From positions 62,001-126,000 of the forward strand of contig JAXMCW010000001.1 of the NCBI GenBank assembly GCA_046349155.1: a stretch of 64,000 nt of DNA, written 5' to 3'. Made by a program: the position numbers and the translations under genes. Below the pieces are notes generated by a model, which did not search any database, was not told the DNA's origin, and saw only the letters and a list, made by a program, of their open reading frames with translations. Source of the stretch: Alsobacter sp046349155 (GTDB taxonomy: Bacteria; Pseudomonadota; Alphaproteobacteria; Rhizobiales; Beijerinckiaceae). Shown piece after piece: positions 1-8,045 of the stretch; position 1 is the stretch's first letter; every line of letters starts with the position of its first letter.

Positions 1-1321
1 TGAGCTCGTCGGGCTGGCCGCCCACCGCCACCATCGCGACCGAGGGATGCGCGGCGACGACGCGCTCGATCTCGGCCGGGAAGACCTTGAAGCCGGCAGT
101 GTTGATCATGTCCTTCTTGCGGTCGACGATGAAGACCTGTCCGAGCTCGTCCATGCTGGCGAGGTCTCCCGTATGGAGCCAGCCGTCGGGCTCGATCGTG
201 TCGCGGGTGGCCTGCTCATTGCCGAAATAGCCCAGCATGACGATGGGCCCCTTCATCATCAGCTCGCCCACCTCGCCGGGCGGCAGGGTGACGGCGGCGT
301 CCGTGACCGACGCGATCCGGGCCTGGCAGAAGGGCAGCGCGATGCCGATCGAGCCGAGCGTGTGCGGCCCGTAGGCCGGGAAGGTGGTGCCGAGCCCGGC
401 CAGCTCCGTCATGCCCCAGAGCTCGATGAGCGGGCAGCCGAAGCGGCGCTCCACCTCCTGCATCTTGGCGACCGGCATGGTCTGGCCGCCCACCGTGCAG
501 CGTTGCAGGGAGGACAGGTCGAACCGGTCGAAGTCCGGCGAAGCCACCATGTACATGTACATGGTCGGCACGCCCTCGAACATCGTCGCCCGGTGGGCCT
601 GGATGCTGCCGAGGATCTCCACGGCGTCGAAGCGCGGGTGGAGGACCAGCGTCAGCCCGTACATCATGGCGCCGTTGAACACGACGTTGCCGTAGACATG
701 CGGGCAAGGCAGGGCGGAGACGACGACGTCCTCACGCGTCTTGCGATGCATCTGGGCGGCCATCGCCGCGTTCAGGATCACGGCCCTGTGCGATTGCATG
801 GCGCCCTTGGGATGTCCGGTCGTGCCGGACGTGTAGGCGATCGTCGAGACATCGCCGGGGCGCATCGGGACCGGCTCGAACGCGATGCGGCCGCTGACGA
901 GGTCCTCGAAAGGCACGGCGCCGGAGAGCGGTTCGGGCCCGAAGACGATCGCGATGAGTCCGGCCGCTTCGCCCGCCAGCACGGGCGCGACCTTGTCCCG
1001 GCTGCCGATCAGGACCTTGGCTCCGCAGTCACGGATGACGAAGGCCACCTCGGCCGGGGTCAGCATGACGTTGATGGGGTTGATCGTCGCGCCGGCCCTG
1101 AGCGCCCCGTAATAGCTGACCAGCCATTCCCAGGAGTTGGGGGCATAGAGGGTGACCCGGTCGCCGGGCGAGACGCCGAGCCTGACGAGGTTCGCGGCCA
1201 AGGCGGCCGCGAGCGCGTCGAGCTCGCGGAACGTGAACCGACGGTCCTGCGCGACGAGGGCGAGCTTGTCGCCGAAGGCCGCCGCCGCCGCAGGCAGCAC
1301 CTGTCCCAGATGGTCCAGCAT
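1..1321 (-). CDS. AMP-dependent acyl-CoA synthetase, cut by window edge
   Basis: Adenylate-forming ligase that activates a carboxylic acid (probably a fatty or aromatic acid) to its acyl-CoA through an acyl-AMP intermediate. About 440 residues are visible and the C-terminus runs off position 1. The P-loop-like motif YTSGTTGHPKG lies near residues 163-173, followed by a GWLHTGD motif and DRKKDMI with the hinge/Lys region of the C-terminal domain. The ATG at 1321 is preceded by a strong GGGAGG ribosome-binding site. The frame is open to the window edge, so there is no stop in view. It sits apart from its neighbours. Family is certain; the substrate cannot be read from the sequence. Confidence 0.93.
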   Translation of the reverse strand, partial: MLDHLGQVLPAAAAAFGDKLALVAQDRRFTFRELDALAAALAANLVRLGVSPGDRVTLYAPNSWEWLVSYYGALRAGATINPINVMLTPAEVAFVIRDCGAKVLIGSRDKVAPVLAGEAAGLIAIVFGPEPLSGAVPFEDLVSGRIAFEPVPMRPGDVSTIAYTSGTTGHPKGAMQSHRAVILNAAMAAQMHRKTREDVVVSALPCPHVYGNVVFNGAMMYGLTLVLHPRFDAVEILGSIQAHRATMFEGVPTMYMYMVASPDFDRFDLSSLQRCTVGGQTMPVAKMQEVERRFGCPLIELWGMTELAGLGTTFPAYGPHTLGSIGIALPFCQARIASVTDAAVTLPPGEVGELMMKGPIVMLGYFGNEQATRDTIEPDGWLHTGDLASMDELGQVFIVDRKKDMINTAGFKVFPAEIERVVAAHPSVAMVAVGGQPDEL

Positions 1322-1474
1322 CGACTTCCCCCTCCCAAGCCGCGCAGTCGCCCTGCCCGCCGCTCGTGCGGGTTGCGCGGGATTTCCGACTTGTTGACTT
1401 GTGTCTGGCCACCCGAGGCTAGGCTAACCTGCCGGTTTAGGAAATGCTAAGGCAAAAGTCGGCGTCGGGAAGCC

Positions 1475-1486
1475 TTCAATATTGAA
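1475..1486. promoter_or_regulatory. Perfect 12-bp palindrome upstream of acyl-CoA synthetase
   Basis: TTCAATATTGAA is a perfect palindrome about 155 bp upstream of the synthetase start, inside an AT-richer stretch (about 1470-1510) that stands out from the surrounding GC-rich DNA. It could be an operator (TetR- or FadR-type sites look like this) or part of the promoter. Function is inferred only. Confidence 0.3.
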
Positions 1487-1593
1487 AATCGGTCATTTTT
1501 CAGTAGTCCCGCCGATAACCACAGTTCTCCTCGGGCCTCCAACGCATCTGGCCAAGCAATTCCGGTCACTCCGTGCGACGCGGCGCGGCGGCC

Positions 1594-1950
1594 TCACTCA
1601 GGCGGGTTTCCGTGCCCGTCCGCTGTGCAGGCCGTCGCGAGCATGACAGCCGGAGTGGTGCCGGCCGGGCACTTCAGGCCCGACGCCTGGGGCGTGCTGG
1701 CGGCGGACAGCAGCAGCGAAGCCAGCGTCCCGGCCAGCATCAGGCCGAGCGCGGCCTCGATGGCGACCCTGGTGGGCCGCGAGGGGATCCTGCGCCGGGG
1801 CAGGGCGCTCTCCAGGGCGTCCGCATCGACGGGCGGTTCGGCCATGTCGTCGTGCAGCGCGGGCGCAAGTCCCGGAAGGCCTTCCATCTCGCCCCGGTCG
1901 AGAGGCCGGCTTGGACGCAGGTGAACGACGTGGGGATATCGATGCGGCAT
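1594..1950 (-). CDS. Small single-pass membrane protein of unknown function
   Basis: 118-residue protein starting at an ATG preceded by GGGGAGG at good spacing (the frame stays open further upstream, but this start has the ribosome-binding site). The N-terminal half is hydrophilic and rich in Arg and Asp/Glu. One strong transmembrane segment lies near residues 62-83, followed by a short extracytoplasmic tail with two cysteines (LKCPAG and TACTAD) that could form a disulfide. I do not recognise a family. The type II topology and paired Cys suggest an anchored periplasmic tail. A perfect CRP-type palindrome lies about 200 bp upstream. Confidence 0.55.
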   Translation of the reverse strand: MPHRYPHVVHLRPSRPLDRGEMEGLPGLAPALHDDMAEPPVDADALESALPRRRIPSRPTRVAIEAALGLMLAGTLASLLLSAASTPQASGLKCPAGTTPAVMLATACTADGHGNPPE

Positions 1951-2257
1951 GGCGATCCTCCCCGGTGCGCCGCAGGCGCAGCCCGTCACGGACTTCTGTT
2001 CCGGCAGGCCTGCTTGCGGCCGTTCGCACCGTCTCGCCGGGCGACCGCGACGCGTGGTCCATCGCCCGTGTTGCCTATGACGGCCGACCGCGGCGCCATG
2101 GCCGGGATCGACCGCGACCCCGATGCTGATCCCGTCTCCCGCGATACAGTGTGAAGTAGCTCACACGCGCGCAGTTTTGATGGCGACGGTCCGTCGGGAG
2201 ACCTTCGACGGGCGGCGGGGGTGGCGGGCGGCGTGGGGACGATGCGTGCGCAAGCCG
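1951..2257. other. Intergenic region, 307 bp
   Basis: Lies between two minus-strand genes. No convincing gene is seen: the short open frames here lack ribosome-binding sites and overlap shadows. It contains the CRP-like palindrome at 2150-2165 and is presumably the promoter region of the small membrane protein gene. Confidence 0.5.
2150..2165. promoter_or_regulatory. CRP/FNR-superfamily-type operator
   Basis: The sequence TGTGA-AGTAGC-TCACA matches the classical CRP consensus (TGTGA-N6-TCACA) at all ten specified positions. It lies 200 bp upstream of the small membrane protein start and just downstream of the acetyltransferase stop. Alphaproteobacteria carry many CRP/FNR-family regulators, so the binding protein cannot be named. 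It is inferred to control the minus-strand gene at 1594-1950. Confidence 0.5.
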
Positions 2258-2875
2258 TCAGCCGCCGTGGCGCTCGAGGAATTCCTCGACGGGGAGACGC
2301 CGGAACTCGTCCACCGCTGCGCGCAGCCGCTCGTGATCCCAGTCCCACCAGGCGAGCGCCTGCAATCGCTCGCCGATCGTGTCAGGGAAGCGCCGCCGGA
2401 TGACGCGCGCCGGCGTGCCGCCGACGATCGCGTATGGCGCCACGTCCTTCGTCACCACCGCTCCCGCCGCGACCACCGCCCCCGTGCCGATGCTGCGACC
2501 CGGCAGGATGATCGCCCCGTGCCCGATCCAGACGTCGTGGCCCAGGGTGACGGGCTGCGACCGACGCCAGTCGAAGAATGCCTCCTCGTCGGCCATGCCC
2601 TCGAAATAGGCCGAGGCCCGGTAGGTGAAATGCGCCTGTGCGGCGCGGTACATCGGGTGATTGCCGGGATTGATGCGGGTCATCGCCGCGATCGAGCAGA
2701 ACTTGCCGATCGTGGCGTAGATGATTTCGCTGTCATGCACGACGTAGGAATAGTCCCCCATGCGCGTCTCCGTGACGCTGGTGCGGGCGCCGACCTCGGT
2801 GTAGCGCCCGAGCACGCTGTCGCGCACCACGGCGCTCGGATGGATGGTCGGTTCCGGACCGAGCCTGCTGGCCAT
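2258..2875 (-). CDS. Hexapeptide-repeat acetyltransferase of the phosphonate-cluster type
   Basis: 205-residue left-handed beta-helix acyltransferase of the xenobiotic/chloramphenicol acetyltransferase type. Hexapeptide repeats run through residues 10-60 and 115-165, interrupted by the NHPMYR loop typical of this group. The C-terminal half has the usual VWIGHGA, VVAAGAVVTKDV and GGTPA motifs. A family with this architecture recurs beside phosphonate transport and C-P lyase genes, which fits its divergent position next to phnC. It presumably acetylates an aminophosphonate or related amine using acetyl-CoA; that is inference. The ATG at 2875 was chosen because AAAGGGAGA precedes it. Confidence 0.85.
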   Translation of the reverse strand: MASRLGPEPTIHPSAVVRDSVLGRYTEVGARTSVTETRMGDYSYVVHDSEIIYATIGKFCSIAAMTRINPGNHPMYRAAQAHFTYRASAYFEGMADEEAFFDWRRSQPVTLGHDVWIGHGAIILPGRSIGTGAVVAAGAVVTKDVAPYAIVGGTPARVIRRRFPDTIGERLQALAWWDWDHERLRAAVDEFRRLPVEEFLERHGG

Positions 2876-2899
2876 GGACGTCTCCCTTTCGCAGGCCTG

Positions 2900-2961
2900 C
2901 GTGACATGGCCTCGTGACCCTTCCGTGACGGACGGGGGCCTCCGCCGCCGCCCGCTGTCAC
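2900..2961. promoter_or_regulatory. Candidate Pho-box cluster between acetyltransferase and phnC
   Basis: The divergent intergenic region holds three GTGAC repeats (starting at 2901, 2914 and 2925, i.e. 13 and 11 bp apart) and one CTGTCAC at 2955-2961 in the opposite sense. PhoB sites are built from CTGTCAT-like heptamers repeated every 11 bp, and phosphonate uptake genes are classical PhoB targets. The match is loose, so assignment as PhoB sites is an inference. Confidence 0.35.
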
Positions 2962-3015
2962 ACAATCGTTGCGTCCAGCCTTTAGGCGACTCCGTGAACC
3001 ACGGGGAGATTTTGC

Positions 3016-3816
3016 ATGCTGGTGGTCGAGGGCCTGACGCGACGCTTCGGCGGCAAGAGCGCCGTCGACAACCTGAACCTCTCGCTGGAGCAGGGCAGCT
3101 TCGTCGGCATCATCGGCCGCTCCGGCGCCGGCAAGTCGACCTTCCTGCGCATGGTGAACCGGCTCGTCGATCCCTCGGCGGGGCGCATCAGCTATGCCGG
3201 GACCGACGTGACTGCCCTGAGGGGCAAGGCGCTGCGCGACTGGCGCGCCGACTGCGCCATGATCTTCCAGCAGTTCAACCTCGTCGGCCGCCTCGACGTG
3301 CTGACCAACGTTCTGCTCGGCCGCCTCAACAAGGTCTCGACCGTGAACTCGGTGCTGCGGCTGTGGAGCGTCGAGGACCGCGCGATGGCGCTCTCGGCGC
3401 TCGACATGCTGGACATCGCCAGCCTCGCCGCGCAGCGCGCCGACAGCCTCTCGGGCGGCCAGCAGCAGCGCGTCGCGATCGCCCGGGCTTTGGTTCAGGA
3501 GCCGAAGGTGATCCTCGCCGACGAGCCGATCGCCTCGCTCGACCCACGCAACACCAAGGTGGTGATGGACGCGCTGCTGCGCATCAACAAGCACTTCGGC
3601 ATCACCGTCCTGTGCAACCTCCATTCGCTCGATCTCGCGCGCACCTATTGCGACCGGCTGGTCGGCATGTCCGCCGGCCGCCTCGTCTTCGACGGCGCTC
3701 CCGAGGCGCTGACCGACGGCGTCGCGCGCGACCTCTACGGGCTCGAGGCCGGCGACGTCATGGACCTGCCGGACCTGGCGCCTGCGCCCGCTCTGGGCGC
3801 CGTCGCCGCCGCCTAG
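3016..3816 (+). CDS. phnC: Phosphonate ABC transporter, ATP-binding protein PhnC
   Basis: 266-residue ABC ATPase that powers phosphonate (or phosphite/phosphate ester) import with PhnD and the two PhnE proteins. Walker A is GRSGAGKST near residue 36, the Q-loop is in IFQQFNLV, the signature is LSGGQQQRVAIARAL, Walker B is VILADEP and the switch His is in LHSLD. Length and motifs are typical of PhnC. The ATG follows GGGGAG. It is first in a phnC-D-E-E operon. No phnF regulator or C-P lyase gene (phnG to phnM) is visible in the window. Confidence 0.95.
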   Translation: MLVVEGLTRRFGGKSAVDNLNLSLEQGSFVGIIGRSGAGKSTFLRMVNRLVDPSAGRISYAGTDVTALRGKALRDWRADCAMIFQQFNLVGRLDVLTNVLLGRLNKVSTVNSVLRLWSVEDRAMALSALDMLDIASLAAQRADSLSGGQQQRVAIARALVQEPKVILADEPIASLDPRNTKVVMDALLRINKHFGITVLCNLHSLDLARTYCDRLVGMSAGRLVFDGAPEALTDGVARDLYGLEAGDVMDLPDLAPAPALGAVAAA

Positions 3817-3867
3817 TTGGCGGTCCCGCCCTTCCACCCGCATCCCGATAGCAACCGGAGACTTCCG

Positions 3868-4797
3868 ATGATCACCCGTCGCCTGCTCGTCGCCCTCGGC
3901 GCCGTCGCCGCCCTCACGGCCCCCGCGGCCGCGCAGGACTGGAAGGCCAAGTATCCCGAGCTCACCTTCGCCATCGTCCCCGCCGAGAACGCCTCGGGCG
4001 TGCAGGATCGCTGGGGCCCCTTCCTGGCCTATCTCTCCAGGGAGATCGGCGTGCCGGTGAAGCTGCGCATCGCGCAGGACTATGCCGCGGTGATCGAAGG
4101 CCAGCGCGCCGGCAACATCCAGATCGCCAATTACGGCTCGGCCTCCTTCGCCCGCGCCCGCATGACCGGGGTGGACACCGAGGCCTTCGCCACCGACGTG
4201 AGCGGCAACGGCTCGAAGGGCTACTACTCGGTGTTCTACGTGCTCGCCAAGAGCCCCTACAAGAGCATCGAGGATCTCAAGGGCAGGAACCTCGGCCTCG
4301 TCGATCCCAACTCCACGTCCGGCAACAACGTGCCCCGCTTCGCGCTGGACCGGAAGGGCATCAACCCCGACCAGTATTTCGGCAAGGTCGTCTATGCCGG
4401 AAGCCACGAGAACGCCGTGCTCGCCCTCGCCCAGGGCCAGGTGGAGGTCGCCGCCAACCAGTGGACGACCGAGAAGGACAACACCGTCCAGCAGATGATC
4501 ACCAAGGGCATGCTGAAGAACGCCGACGGTTCCCCCATGACGTACGAGGACTTCCGCATCATCGCGAAGTCCGAGGAGATCACCAACGGACCCTACACGG
4601 TGCTCGGCAGCTTGCCGGCCGACCTGAAGGCGGCCATTGCCAAGGCCTTCATGGAAGCGCCGCAGAAGGACAAGGCCGCCTTCGAGAAGCTCTCGGACGG
4701 CCAGCGCCCCGCCTTCGCGCCCATGACGACGAAGGACTACGACAGCTACATCGACCTCATCAGGTTCGTCGACAGCCTGCGCAAGAAGTCCTCTTGA
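3868..4797 (+). CDS. phnD: Phosphonate ABC transporter, periplasmic binding protein PhnD
   Basis: 309-residue secreted binding protein that captures the phosphonate ligand for PhnC/PhnE. A Sec signal peptide is clear (RR at residues 4-5, hydrophobic core, AAAQ cleavage near residue 22). The mature part has the PhnD-family fold signatures, for example FAIVPAE, a YGSASFARAR ligand segment, and GLVDPNSTSGNNVPR near residue 145, the loop that binds the phosphonate oxygens in this family. The ATG at 3868 with CCGGAG upstream is preferred over an in-frame TTG further upstream. It lies 51 bp after phnC and is followed by a strong hairpin. Confidence 0.95.
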   Translation: MITRRLLVALGAVAALTAPAAAQDWKAKYPELTFAIVPAENASGVQDRWGPFLAYLSREIGVPVKLRIAQDYAAVIEGQRAGNIQIANYGSASFARARMTGVDTEAFATDVSGNGSKGYYSVFYVLAKSPYKSIEDLKGRNLGLVDPNSTSGNNVPRFALDRKGINPDQYFGKVVYAGSHENAVLALAQGQVEVAANQWTTEKDNTVQQMITKGMLKNADGSPMTYEDFRIIAKSEEITNGPYTVLGSLPADLKAAIAKAFMEAPQKDKAAFEKLSDGQRPAFAPMTTKDYDSYIDLIRFVDSLRKKSS

Positions 4798-4811
4798 GCG
4801 AGACGGTCCGG

Positions 4812-4835
4812 GACGGAGCGCGCAAGCGCTCCGTC
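4812..4835 (+). terminator. Intercistronic hairpin with GCAA tetraloop after phnD
   Basis: GACGGAGCGC and GCGCTCCGTC form a perfect 10-bp stem closed by a GCAA (GNRA) tetraloop, 14 nt after the phnD stop. No T-run follows, so it is more likely a partial terminator or 3'-end stabiliser that lets the binding protein be made in excess over the permeases, as in many ABC operons. Confidence 0.55.
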
Positions 4836-4992
4836 GTCGCATGACCGCCTTCCTGTGGCAGACGCGGCGCTCCGCCCGAGCGGCCCGTGACGCGACACGA
4901 GCGCCGCGTCGCCGTCGCCCCGCACTCCCGAGCCGCGCCCTCCCCCGCCTTGCCTTGCCGCCCGACCTTGCCGATCTCCTGCAGAGGAACCC

Positions 4993-5874
4993 GTGGCCGC
5001 CATCCCCTCCCTGCCCGATGCGCAGATCTCGGCCCTGACGGGGGCCTATGACCGTGCGGTGGCGCAGAGGCGGCGCAGCACGCTCGTCGGCCTCATCGTC
5101 CTCGCCGCCTGCATCGCTCTCGCCGGCTGGATCGGCGAGGTGAGGCCGGGCGTCCTCTTCGCCAATATCGACAAGTTCACCAGCTACTTCGTGCGGATCG
5201 CCCATCTCGACAGCGGCCAGGTCGTGCTCGCCGACGTCGGCGAGTGGTTCTGGGGACTCAGGAAGTGGCTGAGGCTGATGGGCGAGACCCTGCTCATCGC
5301 CTATCTCGGCACCGTGCTGGGCGCCCTGGGCGCGTTCCTGGTCTGCTTCGACGCCTCCCGCAACATGGCCCGGGCCGGCTGGGGCCGGCTGCTGGCGAGG
5401 CGGTTTCTCGAGTTCTGCCGCACCGTGCCGGAACTCGTGTTCGCCCTGATCTTCGTGGTGGCCTGGGGCCTCGGCCCGCTGCCCGGCATCCTCGCGCTCG
5501 CGATCCACACGATGGGCGCCCTGGGCAAGCTCTTCTCCGAGGTGGTCGAGAACATCGACATGAAGCCCGTGGAGGGCGCCATCGCCTCGGGCGGCAACTG
5601 GGTGCAGGGCGTGCGCTTCGCGGTGTTGCCGCAGGTCCTCTCCAACTTCGCGAGCTATGGCCTGCTGCGCTTCGAGATCAATGTCCGCGGCGCCGCCGTG
5701 ATGGGCTTCGTGGGCGCGGGCGGCATCGGGCAGGATCTCATCGAGGCCATCCGCAAGTTCTACTATTCGGACGTGAGCGCCATCCTCCTGCTCATCATCG
5801 TCACGGTCGCGCTCATCGACCTCGGGACGGAACGGATCCGGCATGCGCTGATCGGCATGGAGGAGCGGCGATGA
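4993..5874 (+). CDS. phnE: Phosphonate ABC transporter permease PhnE (first copy)
   Basis: 293-residue inner-membrane permease with about six transmembrane helices. A hydrophilic N-terminus (residues 1-30) leads into the first helix. The cytoplasmic coupling segment around GASGGNWVQGVRFAVLPQ and the GAGGIGQDL motif are typical of PhnE. The GTG start is supported by AGAGGA upstream and by alignment of the N-terminus with the second copy. It follows phnD by 195 bp containing a hairpin, and overlaps the next gene by 4 bp, so the two permeases are translationally coupled and probably form a heterodimeric channel. Confidence 0.93.
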   Translation: MAAIPSLPDAQISALTGAYDRAVAQRRRSTLVGLIVLAACIALAGWIGEVRPGVLFANIDKFTSYFVRIAHLDSGQVVLADVGEWFWGLRKWLRLMGETLLIAYLGTVLGALGAFLVCFDASRNMARAGWGRLLARRFLEFCRTVPELVFALIFVVAWGLGPLPGILALAIHTMGALGKLFSEVVENIDMKPVEGAIASGGNWVQGVRFAVLPQVLSNFASYGLLRFEINVRGAAVMGFVGAGGIGQDLIEAIRKFYYSDVSAILLLIIVTVALIDLGTERIRHALIGMEERR

Positions 5875-6776
5875 GGGACGCTGTCCCGCCGGGAACGGGA
5901 GCCCCGTTCGACGACGATCTGCGCTCGATCGCGCGCACGAACCGGGCTGCGCTGGAGGCTCGCTTCCCGCAGGCCTTCCGGCCCGATCTCAAGGCGCGGG
6001 CGACGGTGACCGGGACGATCGTCGTCCTGCTCGCCGTCTTCCTGGGCGGCTTCTGCGTGCTCGATATCTCGTGGGAACGCGTGTTCAACGGCATGGGCAA
6101 GCTCGGCCAGTTCGTCGAGCTGATGGTCCCGCCCGCCTTCGGCACGATGGCGAAGCTGCAGGCCTATCTCTGGTCGCTGGCGGAGACGCTCGCCATCGCC
6201 TTCCTGGGCACGTTGCTGGCGGCGCTGCTGGCAGCGCCCTTCGGCTTCCTCGCGGCGCGCAACGTGGCGCCGAACTGGATCTTCCATTTCACCACACGGC
6301 GCTTCCTCGACACGGTGCGCAGCGTGGACACGCTGATCTGGGCGCTCATCTGGATCAACGTGGTGGGCCTGGGCCCCTTCGCCGGGATCCTCGCCATCAT
6401 GAGCTCGGATTTCGGCTCCTTCGGCAAGCTCTTCTCGGAAGCCATCGAGGCTGCCGACCGCAAGGCTGTGGAAGGCGTGACCTCGACGGGCGGGGCGAAG
6501 GTGCATGCGGTCCGCTTCGGGCTGCTGCCGCAGGTGCTGCCGGTGATGGCCAGCCAGGTGCTCTACTTCTTCGAGTCGAACACCCGTTCCGCGACGATCA
6601 TCGGCATCGTGGGGGCGGGGGGGATCGGCCAGTACCTCTACGAGCAGATCAAGGTGCTCGAATGGCAGCACGTGTCGTTCCTGGTGCTGCTCGTGCTGCT
6701 GGCGGTAGTCGTGATCGACGCGATTTCCGGCCGCCTGCGGATGGCCATCATCGGCCCGGCGGAGCCGCCTCGATAG
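5871..6776 (+). CDS. phnE: Phosphonate ABC transporter permease PhnE (second copy)
   Basis: 301-residue permease, a diverged paralogue of the preceding gene (shared AETLAIAFLGT-like first helix, FGKLFSEAIE, VRFGLLPQVLP and GAGGIGQYLYEQI motifs). The ATG overlaps the stop of the first phnE in an ATGA arrangement and has GGAG upstream. Two tandem phnE genes are common in alphaproteobacterial phn operons and imply a heterodimeric permease. This is the last gene of the operon; a hairpin follows before the convergent acyltransferase gene. Confidence 0.93.
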   Translation: MRDAVPPGTGAPFDDDLRSIARTNRAALEARFPQAFRPDLKARATVTGTIVVLLAVFLGGFCVLDISWERVFNGMGKLGQFVELMVPPAFGTMAKLQAYLWSLAETLAIAFLGTLLAALLAAPFGFLAARNVAPNWIFHFTTRRFLDTVRSVDTLIWALIWINVVGLGPFAGILAIMSSDFGSFGKLFSEAIEAADRKAVEGVTSTGGAKVHAVRFGLLPQVLPVMASQVLYFFESNTRSATIIGIVGAGGIGQYLYEQIKVLEWQHVSFLVLLVLLAVVVIDAISGRLRMAIIGPAEPPR

Positions 6777-6831
6777 ACGCGCTCGGACGGCGCGCCTGGC
6801 ACGGGCCGTCGCTTGCCGCGGCGCGCCGGTC

Positions 6832-6847
6832 GGCGCGGTGCCGCGCC
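6832..6847. terminator. Hairpin between convergent phnE and acyltransferase genes
   Basis: GGCGCG and CGCGCC flank a GTGC loop in the 86-bp gap between converging genes. No T-run is present. Position and stem make a bidirectional terminator or mRNA 3'-end structure plausible. Confidence 0.35.
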
Positions 6848-6862
6848 GTTCATGCATGGCCG

Positions 6863-7789
6863 TCACGGGCCGGGCGGCGCGACCTCGATCGACCTGCGCC
6901 GGCGCTTCAGGATCGTCTTGACGTCGATCTTGCGCTTGATCGCGAGCCCGAGCGTCCTCGGCTCCGCCCGTGCGCCATCCAGGCCGCCCAGTCCGTAGGT
7001 CAGCACGCGAAGCCGGTCGACGACAGCCTGGCGGCTCGGCAGCCCGTCCAGCTCGGACGCCGCAAGCCGCTCGCCGATGCGCACGTCGATGGGCGTGCCC
7101 ATGCGGTCATGCACCTCCTTGAAGAGGAGCGACAGGCGAAGGGTCTGGCTGACATGGCTGGCGATCTGGAAGAGCTGGCTATTCTGCCCGGCGAAATAGA
7201 CCGGCAGGACCGGCGCCTGGTGGCGCTGGATGAGCTGCGCGATGAAGGGCTGCCAGGGCGCGTCGACGGCCGGGATGCGTCCCATGCGGTCAGGCGAGGT
7301 CGAGACGGCGCCGGCCGGGAAGACGACCACCACGCCGCCCGTCTCCAGGAGCTCGTGGGCCGAGCGGCGCGAAGCGAGGTTGGTGCGCCGGGCTTCCAGC
7401 GTGCCGGAGAAGTCGACCGGCAGCAGCCAGGGCCTCACTTCGGGAGCCTTGTAGAGCACGGCGTGGGTGAGGATGCGGAAATCCTCGCGCACGCGACGGA
7501 CCAGCCAGCCGATGACGATGCCGTCGAGCACGCCGTAAGGATGGTTCGCCACCACGACCACGGGCCCGGTGGCCGGCAGCTCGCGGGCGAGCCTGTCAAG
7601 GTCCGCGTTGACGACGAGGCCCAGGCGGCGCACCGCGCCGCTCCAGAAGTCCTCGCGCGCGGCGCCGTTGCGCTGGTAGTCGCGGTAGAGCCTCGCGAGC
7701 TCCGGCTGGCCGGTCAGCACCTCGATGGTGCGCACCACGCCCCTCTGCAGGAGGGGCATGCTCGAATCCGAATAGCTGAACTGGGTCAT
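6863..7789 (-). CDS. Lysophospholipid acyltransferase-like protein (PlsC/OlsA-related)
   Basis: 308-residue soluble or peripheral membrane acyltransferase. The catalytic motif is NHPYGVLDG (His-83 to Asp-89), the NHPxGxxDG version seen in OlsA/hemolysin-like proteins rather than the strict HX4D of PlsC. A second block is FPAGAVS (residues 157-163), equivalent to the FPEG substrate-binding block. It probably acylates a lysophospholipid or an N-acyl amino acid using acyl-ACP. The C-terminal tail is very basic (KRKIDVKTILKRRRR), suiting membrane contact. The ATG at 7789 has only a close-set GAGG, so the start is less certain. Confidence 0.8.
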   Translation of the reverse strand: MTQFSYSDSSMPLLQRGVVRTIEVLTGQPELARLYRDYQRNGAAREDFWSGAVRRLGLVVNADLDRLARELPATGPVVVVANHPYGVLDGIVIGWLVRRVREDFRILTHAVLYKAPEVRPWLLPVDFSGTLEARRTNLASRRSAHELLETGGVVVVFPAGAVSTSPDRMGRIPAVDAPWQPFIAQLIQRHQAPVLPVYFAGQNSQLFQIASHVSQTLRLSLLFKEVHDRMGTPIDVRIGERLAASELDGLPSRQAVVDRLRVLTYGLGGLDGARAEPRTLGLAIKRKIDVKTILKRRRRSIEVAPPGP

Positions 7790-7924
7790 CCTCGCCCCGC
7801 GACTCACGTGTCGGCAGCCCTGCGGCGGTTCGGCCAGAGCTATCGCCGCGATGCGACAAGGCGGTGACAGCGCCGTCGAGGCGTCGCCCATGGCGCCGGA
7901 CGAGGGGCTGGCCCCGATGCCGAC

Positions 7925-7950
7925 TTCACCTGCGCCTTGACTTTCGTGAA
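7925..7950. promoter_or_regulatory. Shared operator, copy A (TTCACC-N14-CGTGAA)
   Basis: Inverted repeat TTCACC (7925-7930) and CGTGAA (7945-7950) with a 14-bp spacer, 96 bp upstream of the PfkB kinase start. The same half-sites at exactly the same spacing recur at 8951-8976 and 15178-15203, each ahead of another gene of the carbohydrate island. Half-sites start 20 bp apart, i.e. two helical turns, as for a dimeric repressor or activator. Confidence 0.6.
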
Positions 7951-8045
7951 TCGGTCCCGGCTTGCTGTCAGCCCGCCCGCCGAACCGCGCGTCCTTCCGG
8001 ACCGGTGGAGGCTGCACGGGAGCGATCGTTCAAGAGGCCGTCCGC

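Noticed and set aside
1598..2062. Alternative minus-strand frame overlapping the small membrane protein
   Set aside because: Arg/Pro/Ala-rich with no hydrophobic segment or ribosome-binding site; the frame at 1594-1950 has both.
4841..5038. Short plus-strand frame between phnD and phnE
   Set aside because: Arg/Pro-rich translation, no ribosome-binding site, runs into the phnE start; the gap is better explained by the hairpin and leader.
2680..5844. A 1054-codon open frame on the minus strand opposite phnC, phnD and phnE
   Set aside because: Translation is His/Arg/Asp/Gly-rich without domains, and the plus strand holds clear phn genes with ribosome-binding sites. It is an antisense shadow caused by third-position GC bias.
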